From Glycomyces terrestris (GTDB lineage: Bacteria > Actinomycetota > Actinomycetes > Mycobacteriales > Micromonosporaceae): a DNA stretch of 64,000 nt. Numbering within the stretch: the first letter of the stretch is position 1; each line of letters starts with the position of its first letter. A program made the position numbers and the translations under genes. Of this stretch, positions 7,822 to 15,703 are shown piece after piece. The notes beneath the pieces are model-generated. The model had not been told where the DNA came from, did not search any database, and worked only from the letters and a program-made list of their open reading frames with translations. The DNA lies in assembly GCF_003933745.1 (NCBI RefSeq), contig NZ_RSEB01000001.1, positions 868,001 through 932,000 on the forward strand, given 5' to 3'.

Positions 7822-9663
7822 ATGGGCGTCATCGACGAACGGATCTCCGGACTGGCGGAACTCGGGCAGCAGCTGCGGGTGGACGCGGTGCGGGCCTCGG
7901 CCCGGGCGGGGTCGGGCCGCCCGACCTCCTCGATGTCGGCGGCGGACCTCATGGCGGGGCTCCTCGCGGGGCACCTCCACTACGACTTCGAGCACCCCCA
8001 CCGGGCCGGGAACGACCGCCTCGTCTTCTCGAAGGGGCACGCCTCGCCGCTGCTGTACGCGATGCTCCGCGCGGTCGGCGCGATCGACGAGGAGCAGCTC
8101 ATGACGTACCGGCGGCTCGGCTCGGACCTGGAGGGGCACCCGACGCCGCGCCTGCCGTGGGTCGACGTCGCCACCGGGTCGCTCGGGCAGGGCCTGCCGA
8201 TCGGCGTCGGGATGGCCCTCGGCGCCCGCCTGGGCGGGTCGTCGGCGCGCGTGTGGGTGCTGTGCGGGGACGGCGAGGTCGCGGAGGGCTCCATGTGGGA
8301 GGCGTTCGCGGCCGCCGCGGACCTCGGCCTGGGGAACCTGTGCGCGATCGTGGACGTGAACCGGCTCGGGCAGACCGGGCCGACGCGGTACGAGTGGGAC
8401 ACCGCGGCGTACGCGGCGCGGATCGGGTGCTTCGGGTGGCACACCGTCGAGATCGACGGGCACGACCCGGCCGAGATCGACCGGGCCCTCGCCGCCGCCG
8501 AGGCCGAGCACTCGCGGCCCACCGCGATCCTGGCGCGCACCAAGAAGGGCAAGGGCGTGGCCGCGGCCGAGGACAAGGAGGGCCTGCACGGCAAGCCGCT
8601 CCAGGAGCCGGAGAAGGCCGTGGTCGAGCTCGGCGGCGTCCGGTCGGCCACGGTCCGCGTGAGCCCGCCGCGGTCCACCGAGCCGCGCCAGCGCGGCGAG
8701 CGGATGCCGCTGGTGCTGCCGTCGTTCCCGGTCGGCACGATGGCCGCCACCCGGGACGGGTTCGGCAAGGGGCTCGAAGCGGTCGGCGAGGCCGACCCGG
8801 ACGTGGTGGTGCTCGACGCGGAGGTCGGCGACTCGACCCGGACCGCGGGGTTCGCCACGTCGTTCCCCAACCGGTTCATCGAGTGCTACATCGCCGAGCA
8901 GCAGATGATCGGCGCGGCCGTGGGCCTCCAGACGCAGGGCTGGAGCCCGTACGCGGCCACGTTCGCGGCGTTCCTCACCCGCGCGCACGACTTCCTGCGG
9001 ATGGCCGCGATCAGCGGCTCCGACCTGCGGGTCGTCGGCTCGCACGCGGGCGTGTCGATCGGCCGGGACGGGCCCAGCCAGATGGGCCTGGAGGACCTGG
9101 CGATGATGCGGGCCCTGTGGCGCTCGGTGGTGCTCTACCCGTGCGACGCGAACCAGGCCGCGCACCTGACGGCGACGATGGCGGACCTGCCGGGCATCAG
9201 CTACCTGCGGACCACCCGGGCCGAGGCGCCGGTGATCTACCGGGAGGACGAGCTGTTCCCCGTCGGCGGGTCGAAGACGCTGCTGAGCTCGAAGCACGAC
9301 CGGATCGCGATCGTCGCGGCCGGGATCACGGTCTCGGAGAGCCTCCAGGCCGCCGAGCGGCTCGTTCAGGACGGCGTCCCGGTGCGCGTCATCGACGCGT
9401 ACTCGGTGAAGCCCCTGGACGCGGCCGCGATCCGGCAGGCCGCCGCCGACACCGGCCGGGTGCTCACCGTCGAGGACCACCGGCCCGTCGGGGGGCTGGG
9501 CGACGCCGTCCTCGACGCGGTCGCGGGCAAGGTGCCGGACGTGCGGTTCGCGAAGCTCGCCGTCCACGGCATGCCCGGGTCGGCCGGGCCCGCCGAGCAG
9601 CTCGCGGCCGCCGGGATCGACGCGGCCGCGATCGTGCAGGCGGCGCAGCGGCTGCTGGCCTGA
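7822..9663 (+). CDS. Transketolase
   Basis: Transfers two-carbon ketol units between sugar phosphates using thiamine diphosphate. The 613 residues are a single-chain but short form (bacterial TktA is about 660-700), closer in length to vertebrate-type transketolases. N-terminal ThDP domain: FSKGHASPLLYAML, GSLGQGLPIGVGMA and the cofactor motif CGDGEVAEGSMWEA with DVNRLGQTG. Pyrimidine domain with the catalytic Glu in YIAEQQMIGAAVGL (about residue 358). C-terminal domain from about 480. GGAGGG precedes the ATG. It sits among stress-type genes and has a SigB-like promoter candidate, so it is probably a second, stress-linked transketolase rather than the main pentose-phosphate enzyme (inference). 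Confidence 0.9.
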   Translation: MGVIDERISGLAELGQQLRVDAVRASARAGSGRPTSSMSAADLMAGLLAGHLHYDFEHPHRAGNDRLVFSKGHASPLLYAMLRAVGAIDEEQLMTYRRLGSDLEGHPTPRLPWVDVATGSLGQGLPIGVGMALGARLGGSSARVWVLCGDGEVAEGSMWEAFAAAADLGLGNLCAIVDVNRLGQTGPTRYEWDTAAYAARIGCFGWHTVEIDGHDPAEIDRALAAAEAEHSRPTAILARTKKGKGVAAAEDKEGLHGKPLQEPEKAVVELGGVRSATVRVSPPRSTEPRQRGERMPLVLPSFPVGTMAATRDGFGKGLEAVGEADPDVVVLDAEVGDSTRTAGFATSFPNRFIECYIAEQQMIGAAVGLQTQGWSPYAATFAAFLTRAHDFLRMAAISGSDLRVVGSHAGVSIGRDGPSQMGLEDLAMMRALWRSVVLYPCDANQAAHLTATMADLPGISYLRTTRAEAPVIYREDELFPVGGSKTLLSSKHDRIAIVAAGITVSESLQAAERLVQDGVPVRVIDAYSVKPLDAAAIRQAAADTGRVLTVEDHRPVGGLGDAVLDAVAGKVPDVRFAKLAVHGMPGSAGPAEQLAAAGIDAAAIVQAAQRLLA

Positions 9664-9669
9664 TTCGGC

Positions 9670-9694
9670 GCTTATCGCCCGGGCGGCCGGGTAT
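9670..9694 (+). promoter_or_regulatory. SigB-type promoter candidate for CBS-domain gene
   Basis: GCTT (9670-9673), a 15-nt spacer and a perfect GGGTAT (9689-9694), 57 nt upstream of the start. GGGTAT is the typical -10 of SigB/SigF-type promoters in actinobacteria. Confidence 0.55.
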
Positions 9695-9751
9695 CCGGAG
9701 AAGATCGAGGGACATTCACGGATCAGACGGACCCGTAAGGAGATGAACCAC

Positions 9752-10165
9752 ATGGCAACCGCACGAGACCTCATGCACGACGGATGCACCTGCGTGAAGA
9801 GCACCGACAGCGCCGGCAACGCCGCCCGGCTCATGGCCGAGCTCGGCATCGGCGCGCTGCCCATCTGCGGCCCGGACGACAAGCTCAAGGGCATGGTGAC
9901 CGACCGGGACCTGGTCCTGCACGTCATGGCCGCCGGCGAGGACGCCGAGGCGTACACCGTCGACCGGCTCCCGCAGGGGCACCTGATCCTCGCCGACGCG
10001 GACGAGGACGTCGACACCACGATCGCGAAGATGAAGGAGCACCAGGTCAACCGTATTCCGGTGCTCGAGAACGGCCGTCTGGTCGGCATCATCTCGCTCC
10101 AGGACATCTCGCACCGGATGCCGGAGTCCGTCACCGGCGGGCTCGTGGAGTCCATCCGGTCCTGA
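9752..10165 (+). CDS. Tandem CBS-domain protein
   Basis: A 137-residue protein made of two CBS modules (about residues 1-60 and 70-130): ARDLMHDGCTCVKSTDSAG, ALPICGPDDKLKGMVTDRDL, then VDTTIAKMKEHQVNRIPVLE with GRLVGIISLQDIS. CBS pairs bind adenine nucleotides and act as energy or stress sensors. The ATG at 9752 is preferred over that at 9743 because AAGGAG ends 9 nt before it and abuts the other. Next to a hemerythrin gene and a SigB-type promoter, a frequent pairing in actinobacterial stress regulons. Confidence 0.9.
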   Translation: MATARDLMHDGCTCVKSTDSAGNAARLMAELGIGALPICGPDDKLKGMVTDRDLVLHVMAAGEDAEAYTVDRLPQGHLILADADEDVDTTIAKMKEHQVNRIPVLENGRLVGIISLQDISHRMPESVTGGLVESIRS

Positions 10166-10259
10166 CCGGAACCGGGAGCGGCCGCCGCGAGGGGACTCCG
10201 GCGGCCCTCCCGCCCCGCTCCGCGTCCCCCCGGACGCCGCACACCCTAAGGAGGCAGCG

Positions 10260-10829
10260 ATGCCCCAGATCGAGCAGCAGGACACCGACCTGATCCGGGT
10301 GGTCGAGGCCGACCACCGCGCCTTCGAGGCGGCCTTCCGGGAGCTGGAGGCGAGCGCCGGGGAGCCGGTGGGCCGCAAGGCGCTCGTCGACCACGTCATC
10401 GCCGAGCTCGTACGCCACACAGTGGTCCAGGAGCAGTTCGTGCACCCCGTGGTCCGCCGCGTGTTCGAGGACGGCGAGGCCGTCGTCGAGCGCGAACTGG
10501 AGGCGTACGCCGAGGCCGAGGCGCTCATGAAGGCCCTCGAGTCGAAGGGCCCGGCGGACCTCGAGTTCGAGCCGCTCCTGGCGCGGCTCATCGCGGGCGT
10601 CCGGGCGCACGTCGCCGACGAGGAGGCGCGCCTCCTCCCCCGGCTCGCCGCGGCCTGCGACGCCGAAGAACTCCAGGACCTGGGGTTCAAGGTGCAGGCG
10701 GCGAAGGCGTTCGCGCCGACGCGGCCGCACCCGCACGCGCCCGATACGACCCCGGCCAACCTGGTCGTCGGGCCCGGCGTCGGATTCATCGACCACATCA
10801 GGGACGCGCTCGCGAACCGCGACGTGTGA
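10260..10829 (+). CDS. Hemerythrin-like HHE domain protein
   Basis: A 189-residue protein with a four-helix hemerythrin domain in the first 130 residues. Candidate di-iron ligands: His in VEADHRAFEAAF, His/Glu/His in VRHTVVQEQFVHPVV and His/Glu in VRAHVADEEARLLPRL. Proteins of this group bind oxygen or nitric oxide or take part in oxidative-stress defence. The C-terminal 50 residues are proline-rich and unstructured-looking. AAGGAGG lies 6 nt before the ATG. Probably co-transcribed with the CBS gene 94 nt upstream. Confidence 0.88.
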   Translation: MPQIEQQDTDLIRVVEADHRAFEAAFRELEASAGEPVGRKALVDHVIAELVRHTVVQEQFVHPVVRRVFEDGEAVVERELEAYAEAEALMKALESKGPADLEFEPLLARLIAGVRAHVADEEARLLPRLAAACDAEELQDLGFKVQAAKAFAPTRPHPHAPDTTPANLVVGPGVGFIDHIRDALANRDV

Positions 10830-10845
10830 GACCCGCTGAGTGAAA

Positions 10846-10879
10846 GGGGGCGGCGGGCCCGGTCGGGCCCGCCGCCCCC
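10846..10879. terminator. Terminator, hemerythrin gene / sigma-factor gene
   Basis: Perfect 15-nt arms (GGGGGCGGCGGGCCC and its complement) with loop GGTC, between the convergent hemerythrin and sigma-factor genes; likely works in both directions. Confidence 0.8.
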
Positions 10880-10934
10880 GCATGTCGTGGACGGGCTGCG
10901 CCGCCCGCGTGCTCCGGGTGCGCAGCGGCGCGGA

Positions 10935-11726
10935 CTACGGCCGGTCGAGGCCCTCGCGCAGCTCGTCGAGCGTGCGGTGGAGCAGCCGCGAGACGTGCAT
11001 CTGCGAGATCCCGACCTCCTCGGCGATCTGCGTCTGCGTCATGTCCCCGTAGTAGCGCAGGGCGAGGATCCGCTGCTCCCGCTCGGGGAGCTCCTGGATG
11101 AGCGGCACCAGGGACTCGTGGTCGTCGACCAGGCCCAGGGCCGCGTCCTCCTCCCCCACCGACTCGGCCAGCGTCGACCGGTCGTCGTCGGCGAACGGCG
11201 CCTCGTCGAGCGAGACCGCCCGGTAGGCCTGCCGGGCCTCGTAGCCCTCCAGGACCTCGGCCTCGGTGATGTCGAGGTGCTCGGCCATCTCGGCGTCGGT
11301 CGGCGGCCGGCCCAGCTGCTGCGAGAGCTCGGCCCCGGCCCGGTTCAGCGCGATCCGCAGCTCCTGGAGGCGCCGCGGCACCCGCATCGGCCAGCTCGTG
11401 TCCCGGAAGTGGCGGCGCACCTCGCCCATCACGGTCGGCACCGCGTAGGACAGGAAGTCCGACCCCTGGTCGGGGTCGAAGCGGTCGACCGCGTGGATGA
11501 GGCCCACCGAGGCGACCTGCACGAGGTCGTCCTTCGCGATCCCCTTCCCCGAGAACCGCTGCGCGATGTGCTCCGCCAGTGGCAGGTGGCCGGTGACCAG
11601 CCGCTCCCTGACCTCCGTGCGCCGGGGGTCGTCCTCGTCGAGCGAGGCCAGCTCCCGGAACAGCGGCGCCAGGTGCGCGTACTCGCTCGAACCCTGCCGC
11701 TTGGCTTCGATCTTCTTGTCTCCCAT
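10935..11726 (-). CDS. RNA polymerase sigma factor, SigB/SigF/SigG family
   Basis: A 263-residue group 3 sigma-70 factor. Region 2 includes KDDLVQVASVGLIHAVDRFD and YAVPTVMGEVRRHFRD; region 3 RLQELRIALNRAGAELSQQL; region 4 LALRYYGDMTQTQIAEEVGI with SQMHVSRLLHRTLDELR. These features are typical of the actinobacterial general-stress/sporulation SigB/F/G group. The ATG at 11726 is chosen for its AGGAGGG site; an upstream in-frame start would lack one. No anti-sigma gene is adjacent. Target promoters of this class (GTTT-N15-GGGNAN) precede the nearby transketolase, CBS and small-basic-protein genes. Confidence 0.92.
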   Translation of the reverse strand: MGDKKIEAKRQGSSEYAHLAPLFRELASLDEDDPRRTEVRERLVTGHLPLAEHIAQRFSGKGIAKDDLVQVASVGLIHAVDRFDPDQGSDFLSYAVPTVMGEVRRHFRDTSWPMRVPRRLQELRIALNRAGAELSQQLGRPPTDAEMAEHLDITEAEVLEGYEARQAYRAVSLDEAPFADDDRSTLAESVGEEDAALGLVDDHESLVPLIQELPEREQRILALRYYGDMTQTQIAEEVGISQMHVSRLLHRTLDELREGLDRP

Positions 11727-11797
11727 GCGATCGCCCTCCTGTCCACATCGGACATCGGTTTGAAGCATGTTGCCCCGTATGGGTATTTGACACCCCC

Positions 11798-11826
11798 AGT
11801 GTACGACCGGGTCGGCGCAAGATCAA
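11798..11826 (-). promoter_or_regulatory. Housekeeping-type promoter of the sigma-factor gene
   Basis: On the minus strand: TTGATC (11826-11821), 17-nt spacer, TACACT (11803-11798), giving a leader of about 65 nt before the ATG at 11726. Confidence 0.6.
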
Positions 11827-11858
11827 TGCCAAAGCGGGTTAATATCGCGTTTATCAGG

Positions 11859-13589
11859 TCAAATGGCAGCGTTTTCCCGGTATTCGCCCCACTCGTCGCG
11901 CAGCGCCCCGCAGATCTCCCCGAGGGTCGCCTCGACCCGCGCGGCGTTCAGGATCGGCTCGATGAGGTTCGCGGTTCCCCTTGCGGCCGTGACGATGTCG
12001 GCGAGCGCCCGCGCGACGGCGGCGTTGTCGCGGCCGGCGCGGCGCGCGGCCAGGAGCGCGTTCTGGCCCTGCTCGACCTCGCCTGAGACGCGGAGGATCT
12101 CCAGGTCGGCGGTGACGGTGTTCGTCAGCTCGGTGACGCCCACGATGTGCTTGGTGCCGTCCTCCAGCTGCTGCTGGTAGGTGAAGGCGGCCTCGGCGAT
12201 CTGGGCGTTGAACCAGCCGTCCTCGATGCCGCGCAGGATGCCCGAGGTGACCGGGCCGATCTCGTGGCGGCCGCCCATGGCGCCGCGGGCGACGGCCGCC
12301 GGGTCGTCGCCGGCCTCGCCGCCCAGCGCGAGGATCTGGAGGAACAGGTCCTCGGCCTCGGCCTCGATCCGGTCGGTGAGCGCCTCGACGTACCAGGAGC
12401 CGCCGAGCGGGTCGGCCACGTTCGTCACGCCGGTCTCGTCGCGCAGCACCGCCTGGGTGCGCAGGGCGATCTCCGCGGCCTGGTCGGTCGGGAGCGCGAG
12501 GGTCTCGTCGAGGGCGTTGGTGTGCAGGGAGTTCGTGCCGCCCATGACGGCCGCGAGCGCCTCGACGGCGGTGCGGACCACGTTGTTGTACGGCTGCTGC
12601 GCGGTGAGCGAGACGCCGGCGGTCTGGGTGTGGAACCGGAGCCACTGGGCCCGTTCGGTCCGCGCGCCGTAGACGTCGCGCAGCCAGCGCGCCCAGATGC
12701 GGCGGGCGGCGCGGAACTTCGCGATCTCCTCGAAGAAGTCGATGTGGGCGTCGAAGAAGAACGACAGGCCGGGCGCGAACACGTCGACGTCGAGCCCGCG
12801 CGACAGCCCGAGCTCCACATAGGAGAAGCCGTCGGCGAGGGTGAACGCGAGCTCCTGCGCGGCGGTCGAGCCGGCCTCGCGGATGTGGTAGCCGGAGACC
12901 GACAGCGGCTTGTAGCGCGGGATCCGCTCGGCGCAGTAGGCCATGAGGTCGCCGATGAGCCGCAGGTGCGGCTCGGGCGGGAACAGCCACTCCTTCTGCG
13001 CGATGTACTCCTTGTGGATGTCGGTCTGGAGCGTCCCGTCGAGGGTCGAGAGGTCCACGCCCTGGCGCTCGGCCGCGGCGAGGTACATGCAGAAGATCGG
13101 GACGGCGGGCCCGGAGATCGTCATGGAGGTGGTGACGCCGCCGAGGTCGATGCCGTCGAAGAGGCGGTCCATGTCGGCGGTCGAGTCGATCGCGACCCCG
13201 CAGTGGCCGACCTCGCCGAGGGACGCGGGCTCGTCGGAGTCGCGGCCCATGAGCGTCGGCATGTCGAACGCGACCGACAGGCCCCCGCCGCCGGCGCCCA
13301 GGAGCATCTTGTAGCGGGCGTTGGTCTGCTCGGCGTTGCCGAAGCCGGAGAACTGGCGGATCGTCCACTGCCGGCCGCGGTAGCCGGTCGGGTAGAGGCC
13401 GCGCGTGTAGGGGAACTCCCCGGGCCAGCCGATGCGCTCCATGCGCGGGTCGGCGACCCCCTCCGGGGGGCCGTAGACGGGCTCGACCTCGAGACCCGAG
13501 AGGGTCGTGAAGTCGGCGTCGCGCTTGGCGGCGGAGGCGTAGCGCTTGGCCCAGCGCTCGCGGCCTTCGGCGATCTCTTCAGCGTCCAC
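11859..13589 (-). CDS. Coenzyme-A mutase large subunit, isobutyryl-CoA-mutase-like
   Basis: A 576-residue adenosylcobalamin-dependent acyl-CoA mutase catalytic subunit. It has the mutase barrel but lacks the C-terminal B12-binding domain, so it needs a small subunit, which is not in this window. Two substrate-determining positions are readable: Phe in WTIRQFSGFGNAEQTN, where methylmalonyl-CoA mutase has Tyr, and Gln in EYIAQKEWLFPPEP, where it has Arg. Phe/Gln is the isobutyryl-CoA mutase pair. Thus interconversion of isobutyryl- and butyryl-CoA is more likely than methylmalonyl-CoA. GTG start with a GAGG site. An operator-like palindrome overlaps its promoter. Confidence 0.85.
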   Translation of the reverse strand: MDAEEIAEGRERWAKRYASAAKRDADFTTLSGLEVEPVYGPPEGVADPRMERIGWPGEFPYTRGLYPTGYRGRQWTIRQFSGFGNAEQTNARYKMLLGAGGGGLSVAFDMPTLMGRDSDEPASLGEVGHCGVAIDSTADMDRLFDGIDLGGVTTSMTISGPAVPIFCMYLAAAERQGVDLSTLDGTLQTDIHKEYIAQKEWLFPPEPHLRLIGDLMAYCAERIPRYKPLSVSGYHIREAGSTAAQELAFTLADGFSYVELGLSRGLDVDVFAPGLSFFFDAHIDFFEEIAKFRAARRIWARWLRDVYGARTERAQWLRFHTQTAGVSLTAQQPYNNVVRTAVEALAAVMGGTNSLHTNALDETLALPTDQAAEIALRTQAVLRDETGVTNVADPLGGSWYVEALTDRIEAEAEDLFLQILALGGEAGDDPAAVARGAMGGRHEIGPVTSGILRGIEDGWFNAQIAEAAFTYQQQLEDGTKHIVGVTELTNTVTADLEILRVSGEVEQGQNALLAARRAGRDNAAVARALADIVTAARGTANLIEPILNAARVEATLGEICGALRDEWGEYRENAAI

Positions 13590-13645
13590 GGTGACACCTC
13601 ACTTTTGGCGAGACTACGGCGAGCCTGCGGTCGGACTCACGGCCA

Positions 13646-13667
13646 ATACTACTGAACGGTCGTTCAG
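13646..13667 (-). promoter_or_regulatory. -10 box and TetR-type palindrome upstream of the mutase gene
   Basis: CTGAACG-GT-CGTTCAG (13652-13667) has perfect 7-nt arms and directly abuts TAGTAT (13651-13646, minus strand), a TANNNT -10. The position suits repression by a TetR/AcrR regulator, a family that often controls acyl-CoA genes. No such regulator gene is adjacent. Confidence 0.5.
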
Positions 13668-13740
13668 GCACAAGGCGGCGGAAGTCCCTGACATCATTCC
13701 GCATGGAACGGGACCGCCGGCGCGAATCCGGCCGGCGGGT

Positions 13741-13772
13741 CGCCGCCGCGTCCGGCGCGCGGGCCGGCGGCG
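13741..13772. terminator. Hairpin after the his/ridA operon
   Basis: CGCCGCCG and CGGCGGCG pair across a 16-nt GC-rich loop directly beyond the RidA stop on the minus strand. Weaker than the other terminators in the window. Confidence 0.4.
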
Positions 13773-14174
13773 CTAGTCGATGTCGCGCCAGGCGCGGAAG
13801 GCCTCGAGCTCGACGGCCACGAGCTGGCCGGGGTGGAACAGGCCGGTGACGATGACGACGGTGGCGGTCGGCAGGACGACGCCGAAGAACTCGCCGTGGA
13901 CCCGGCCCACCGGGTCGGCGTGGGCCGGGTCGGTCACATAGAGGCGGGAGCGCACCACGTCGGAGACGCCGGCGCCCGCGTGGACCATCGCGTCGAGCGC
14001 GGTCCGGAACGCCTCGCGGGCCTGTCCGGCGGGGTCCCCGTGCAGGTGCGGCCGCGCCTCGACGTCGGCGGTGCACGCGCTCGTGACCACGAGCGGGCCC
14101 ACGGCCACGGCGCGGGAGTAGCCGTAGAGCTGCGCCCACGGCCCGGTCTCCGGAACCCGTTCGACCAAAGCCAT
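13773..14174 (-). CDS. RidA family protein (enamine/imine deaminase)
   Basis: 133 residues of the RidA/YER057c/UK114 fold: AVAVGPLVVTSACTADVE, GQAREAFRTALDAMVHAGAG, VSDVVRSRLYVTDPAH and TATVVIVTGLFHPGQLVAVE. RidA proteins hydrolyse reactive 2-aminoacrylate or imine intermediates released by PLP enzymes. The conserved catalytic Arg is probably the one in VVRSRLYV. Last gene of the his operon, 17 nt after priA; a RidA-type gene between priA and hisF is common in actinomycetes, but hisF is absent here. Confidence 0.85.
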   Translation of the reverse strand: MALVERVPETGPWAQLYGYSRAVAVGPLVVTSACTADVEARPHLHGDPAGQAREAFRTALDAMVHAGAGVSDVVRSRLYVTDPAHADPVGRVHGEFFGVVLPTATVVIVTGLFHPGQLVAVELEAFRAWRDID

Positions 14175-14191
14175 GCGCGCCTCCCCTGTGG

Positions 14192-14920
14192 TTACAGTCC
14201 CTGCAACAGGTTCAACGCCTCAGCGACCGTGAAGTTACGCTCGTACAGCGCGGTTCCCACGATCGCGCCCTCGACGCCGATCCCGGTGAGCCCCGCCAGC
14301 GCGCGGAGGTCGTCCAGGGACGACACGCCGCCGGAGGCGATCACCGGCTTGTCGGTGGCCTCGCAGACGCTGCGCAGCAGGTCGAGGTTGGGGCCCGAGA
14401 GCATCCCGTCGCTGTTCACGTCGGTCACCACGTAGCGGGCGCACCCGGCGCGCTCCAGGCGCTCCAGGGTCGCGAACAGCTCGCCGCCCTCGCGGGTCCA
14501 GCCGCGCGCGGCCAGCCGCCCGCCCTTGACGTCCAGGCCGATCGCGACCCGGTCGCCGTACTCGCCGCAGATCCGGTCGCACCACTCCGGGTCCTCCAGG
14601 GCCGCGGTGCCGATGTTGACCCGGCGGACCCCGGCGTCGAGGGCGCGCTTGAGGGTCTCGTCGTCGCGGATGCCGCCCGAGAGCTCCACCTGCATGTCGA
14701 CCTTGGCGGCGACCTGCGCGAGCAGCTCGTGGTTCGAGCCGCGCCCGAACGCCGCGTCGAGGTCGACCAGGTGCAACCACTCGGCGCCCTGGCGCTGCCA
14801 TTCGAGGGCCGCCTCCAGCGGGTCGCCGTACTGCTTGCCCGAGCCCGCCACGCCCTGGACGAGCTGGACGGCCTTGCCGCCGGTGACGTCGACGGCCGGC
14901 AGGAGAGTCAGTTGGGTCAT
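14192..14920 (-). CDS. priA: Phosphoribosyl isomerase A (HisA/TrpF dual activity)
   Basis: A 242-residue (beta-alpha)8 isomerase. In actinobacteria this HisA homologue serves both histidine synthesis (ProFAR isomerase) and tryptophan synthesis (PRA isomerase). Visible: catalytic Asp in [18 protein letters not shown], phosphate-binding [17 protein letters not shown], second catalytic Asp in [16 protein letters not shown] and the C-terminal phosphate loop [12 protein letters not shown] with [11 protein letters not shown]. The ATG overlaps the hisH stop (ATGA), so the two are translationally coupled. Dual function is inferred from the lineage; no trpF is visible here. Confidence 0.93.
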   Translation of the reverse strand: MTQLTLLPAVDVTGGKAVQLVQGVAGSGKQYGDPLEAALEWQRQGAEWLHLVDLDAAFGRGSNHELLAQVAAKVDMQVELSGGIRDDETLKRALDAGVRRVNIGTAALEDPEWCDRICGEYGDRVAIGLDVKGGRLAARGWTREGGELFATLERLERAGCARYVVTDVNSDGMLSGPNLDLLRSVCEATDKPVIASGGVSSLDDLRALAGLTGIGVEGAIVGTALYERNFTVAEALNLLQGL

Positions 14921-15534
14921 GTCAGGTCCTTGATCCAGTTGGACAGCAGTGCGTACCCGGCGTCGCCGGACTTCTCGGGGTGGAACTGGGTCGCGGCGAG
15001 CGGGCCGCGCTCCACGGCGGCGATGAACGGCTCGCCGTGCACCGCGATCGCGGCCTTCGCGCCCGGCGGGACCGCCTTGGCGGCGTAGGAGTGCACGAAG
15101 TAGAACCGCTCCTCCGGGCCGATGCCGGCGAACAGGCGCATGCCCTCGTCGGCGCGCACGGTGTTCCAGCCCATGTGCGGGATGCGCTCGGCCGCGACGA
15201 GGTCGACGCGGCCTTCGAAGACGCCGACGCCGCGGGTCCGGACGCCGTGCTCGACGCCCTCCTCGAACAGGACCTGCTCGCCGACGCAGATGCCGAGCAC
15301 GGGCGCCCCGGCGGCGGCGCGCTCGCGGATGACGGCGTCGACGCCGCTCTTGAGGACGCCCTCCATGCAGGCGGCGTAGGCGCCCACGCCGGGCACCACG
15401 AGGCCGTCGGCGCGGCGGGCCGCGTCCAGGTCGCTCGTCAGTGTGACGTCGCCGCCGGCGCGCTCGAGGGCGCGGAAGGCGGAGCGGAGGTTGCCGGAGC
15501 CGTAGTCGAACAGGGCCACCGTCGGTCTGGTCAC
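14917..15534 (-). CDS. hisH: Imidazole glycerol phosphate synthase, glutaminase subunit
   Basis: Releases ammonia from glutamine for HisF. A 205-residue class I glutamine amidotransferase with nucleophile Cys in [15 protein letters not shown] and the His-x-Glu of [14 protein letters not shown]-terminus [13 protein letters not shown] is typical. GTG start with GGGGAGG upstream. It lies 10 nt after the small membrane-protein gene and overlaps priA by 4 nt. Its partner HisF is not encoded in this window. Confidence 0.95.
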   Translation of the reverse strand: MTRPTVALFDYGSGNLRSAFRALERAGGDVTLTSDLDAARRADGLVVPGVGAYAACMEGVLKSGVDAVIRERAAAGAPVLGICVGEQVLFEEGVEHGVRTRGVGVFEGRVDLVAAERIPHMGWNTVRADEGMRLFAGIGPEERFYFVHSYAAKAVPPGAKAAIAVHGEPFIAAVERGPLAATQFHPEKSGDAGYALLSNWIKDLT

Positions 15535-15544
15535 GTCGCCTCCC

Positions 15545-15703
15545 CTACCCGTAGACGAGGTACAGGCCGCCGCCGAAGGAGGCGACGGCGAGGAGGCCGG
15601 TGACGACCGCGGCGGGGAGCTTCCCGCCGCGGCGCAGGCTGATCGCCCCGCCGAGGAGGATGCCGGCGAGCGCCATGAGCAGGATCGGGCCGGCCCAGGT
15701 CAC
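15545..15703 (-). CDS. 52-residue small membrane protein inside the his operon
   Basis: A short gene between hisB and hisH. Its GTG overlaps the hisB stop (GTGA) and its stop lies within the hisH ribosome-binding region. The product has two hydrophobic helices: WAGPILLMALAGILLGGAIS, a basic turn (LRRGGKL) and AAVVTGLLAVASFGGGLYLV. Tight coupling on both sides argues for real translation. A small ORF at this place is known from other actinomycete his operons; its function is unknown. Confidence 0.7.
   Translation of the reverse strand: MTWAGPILLMALAGILLGGAISLRRGGKLPAAVVTGLLAVASFGGGLYLVYG

Noticed and set aside
11757-11786. SigB-type promoter on the plus strand (GGTTT ... GGGTAT)
   Set aside because: The spacer is 19 nt, too long for this class, and it would drive transcription only into the 3' end of the oppositely oriented mutase gene.
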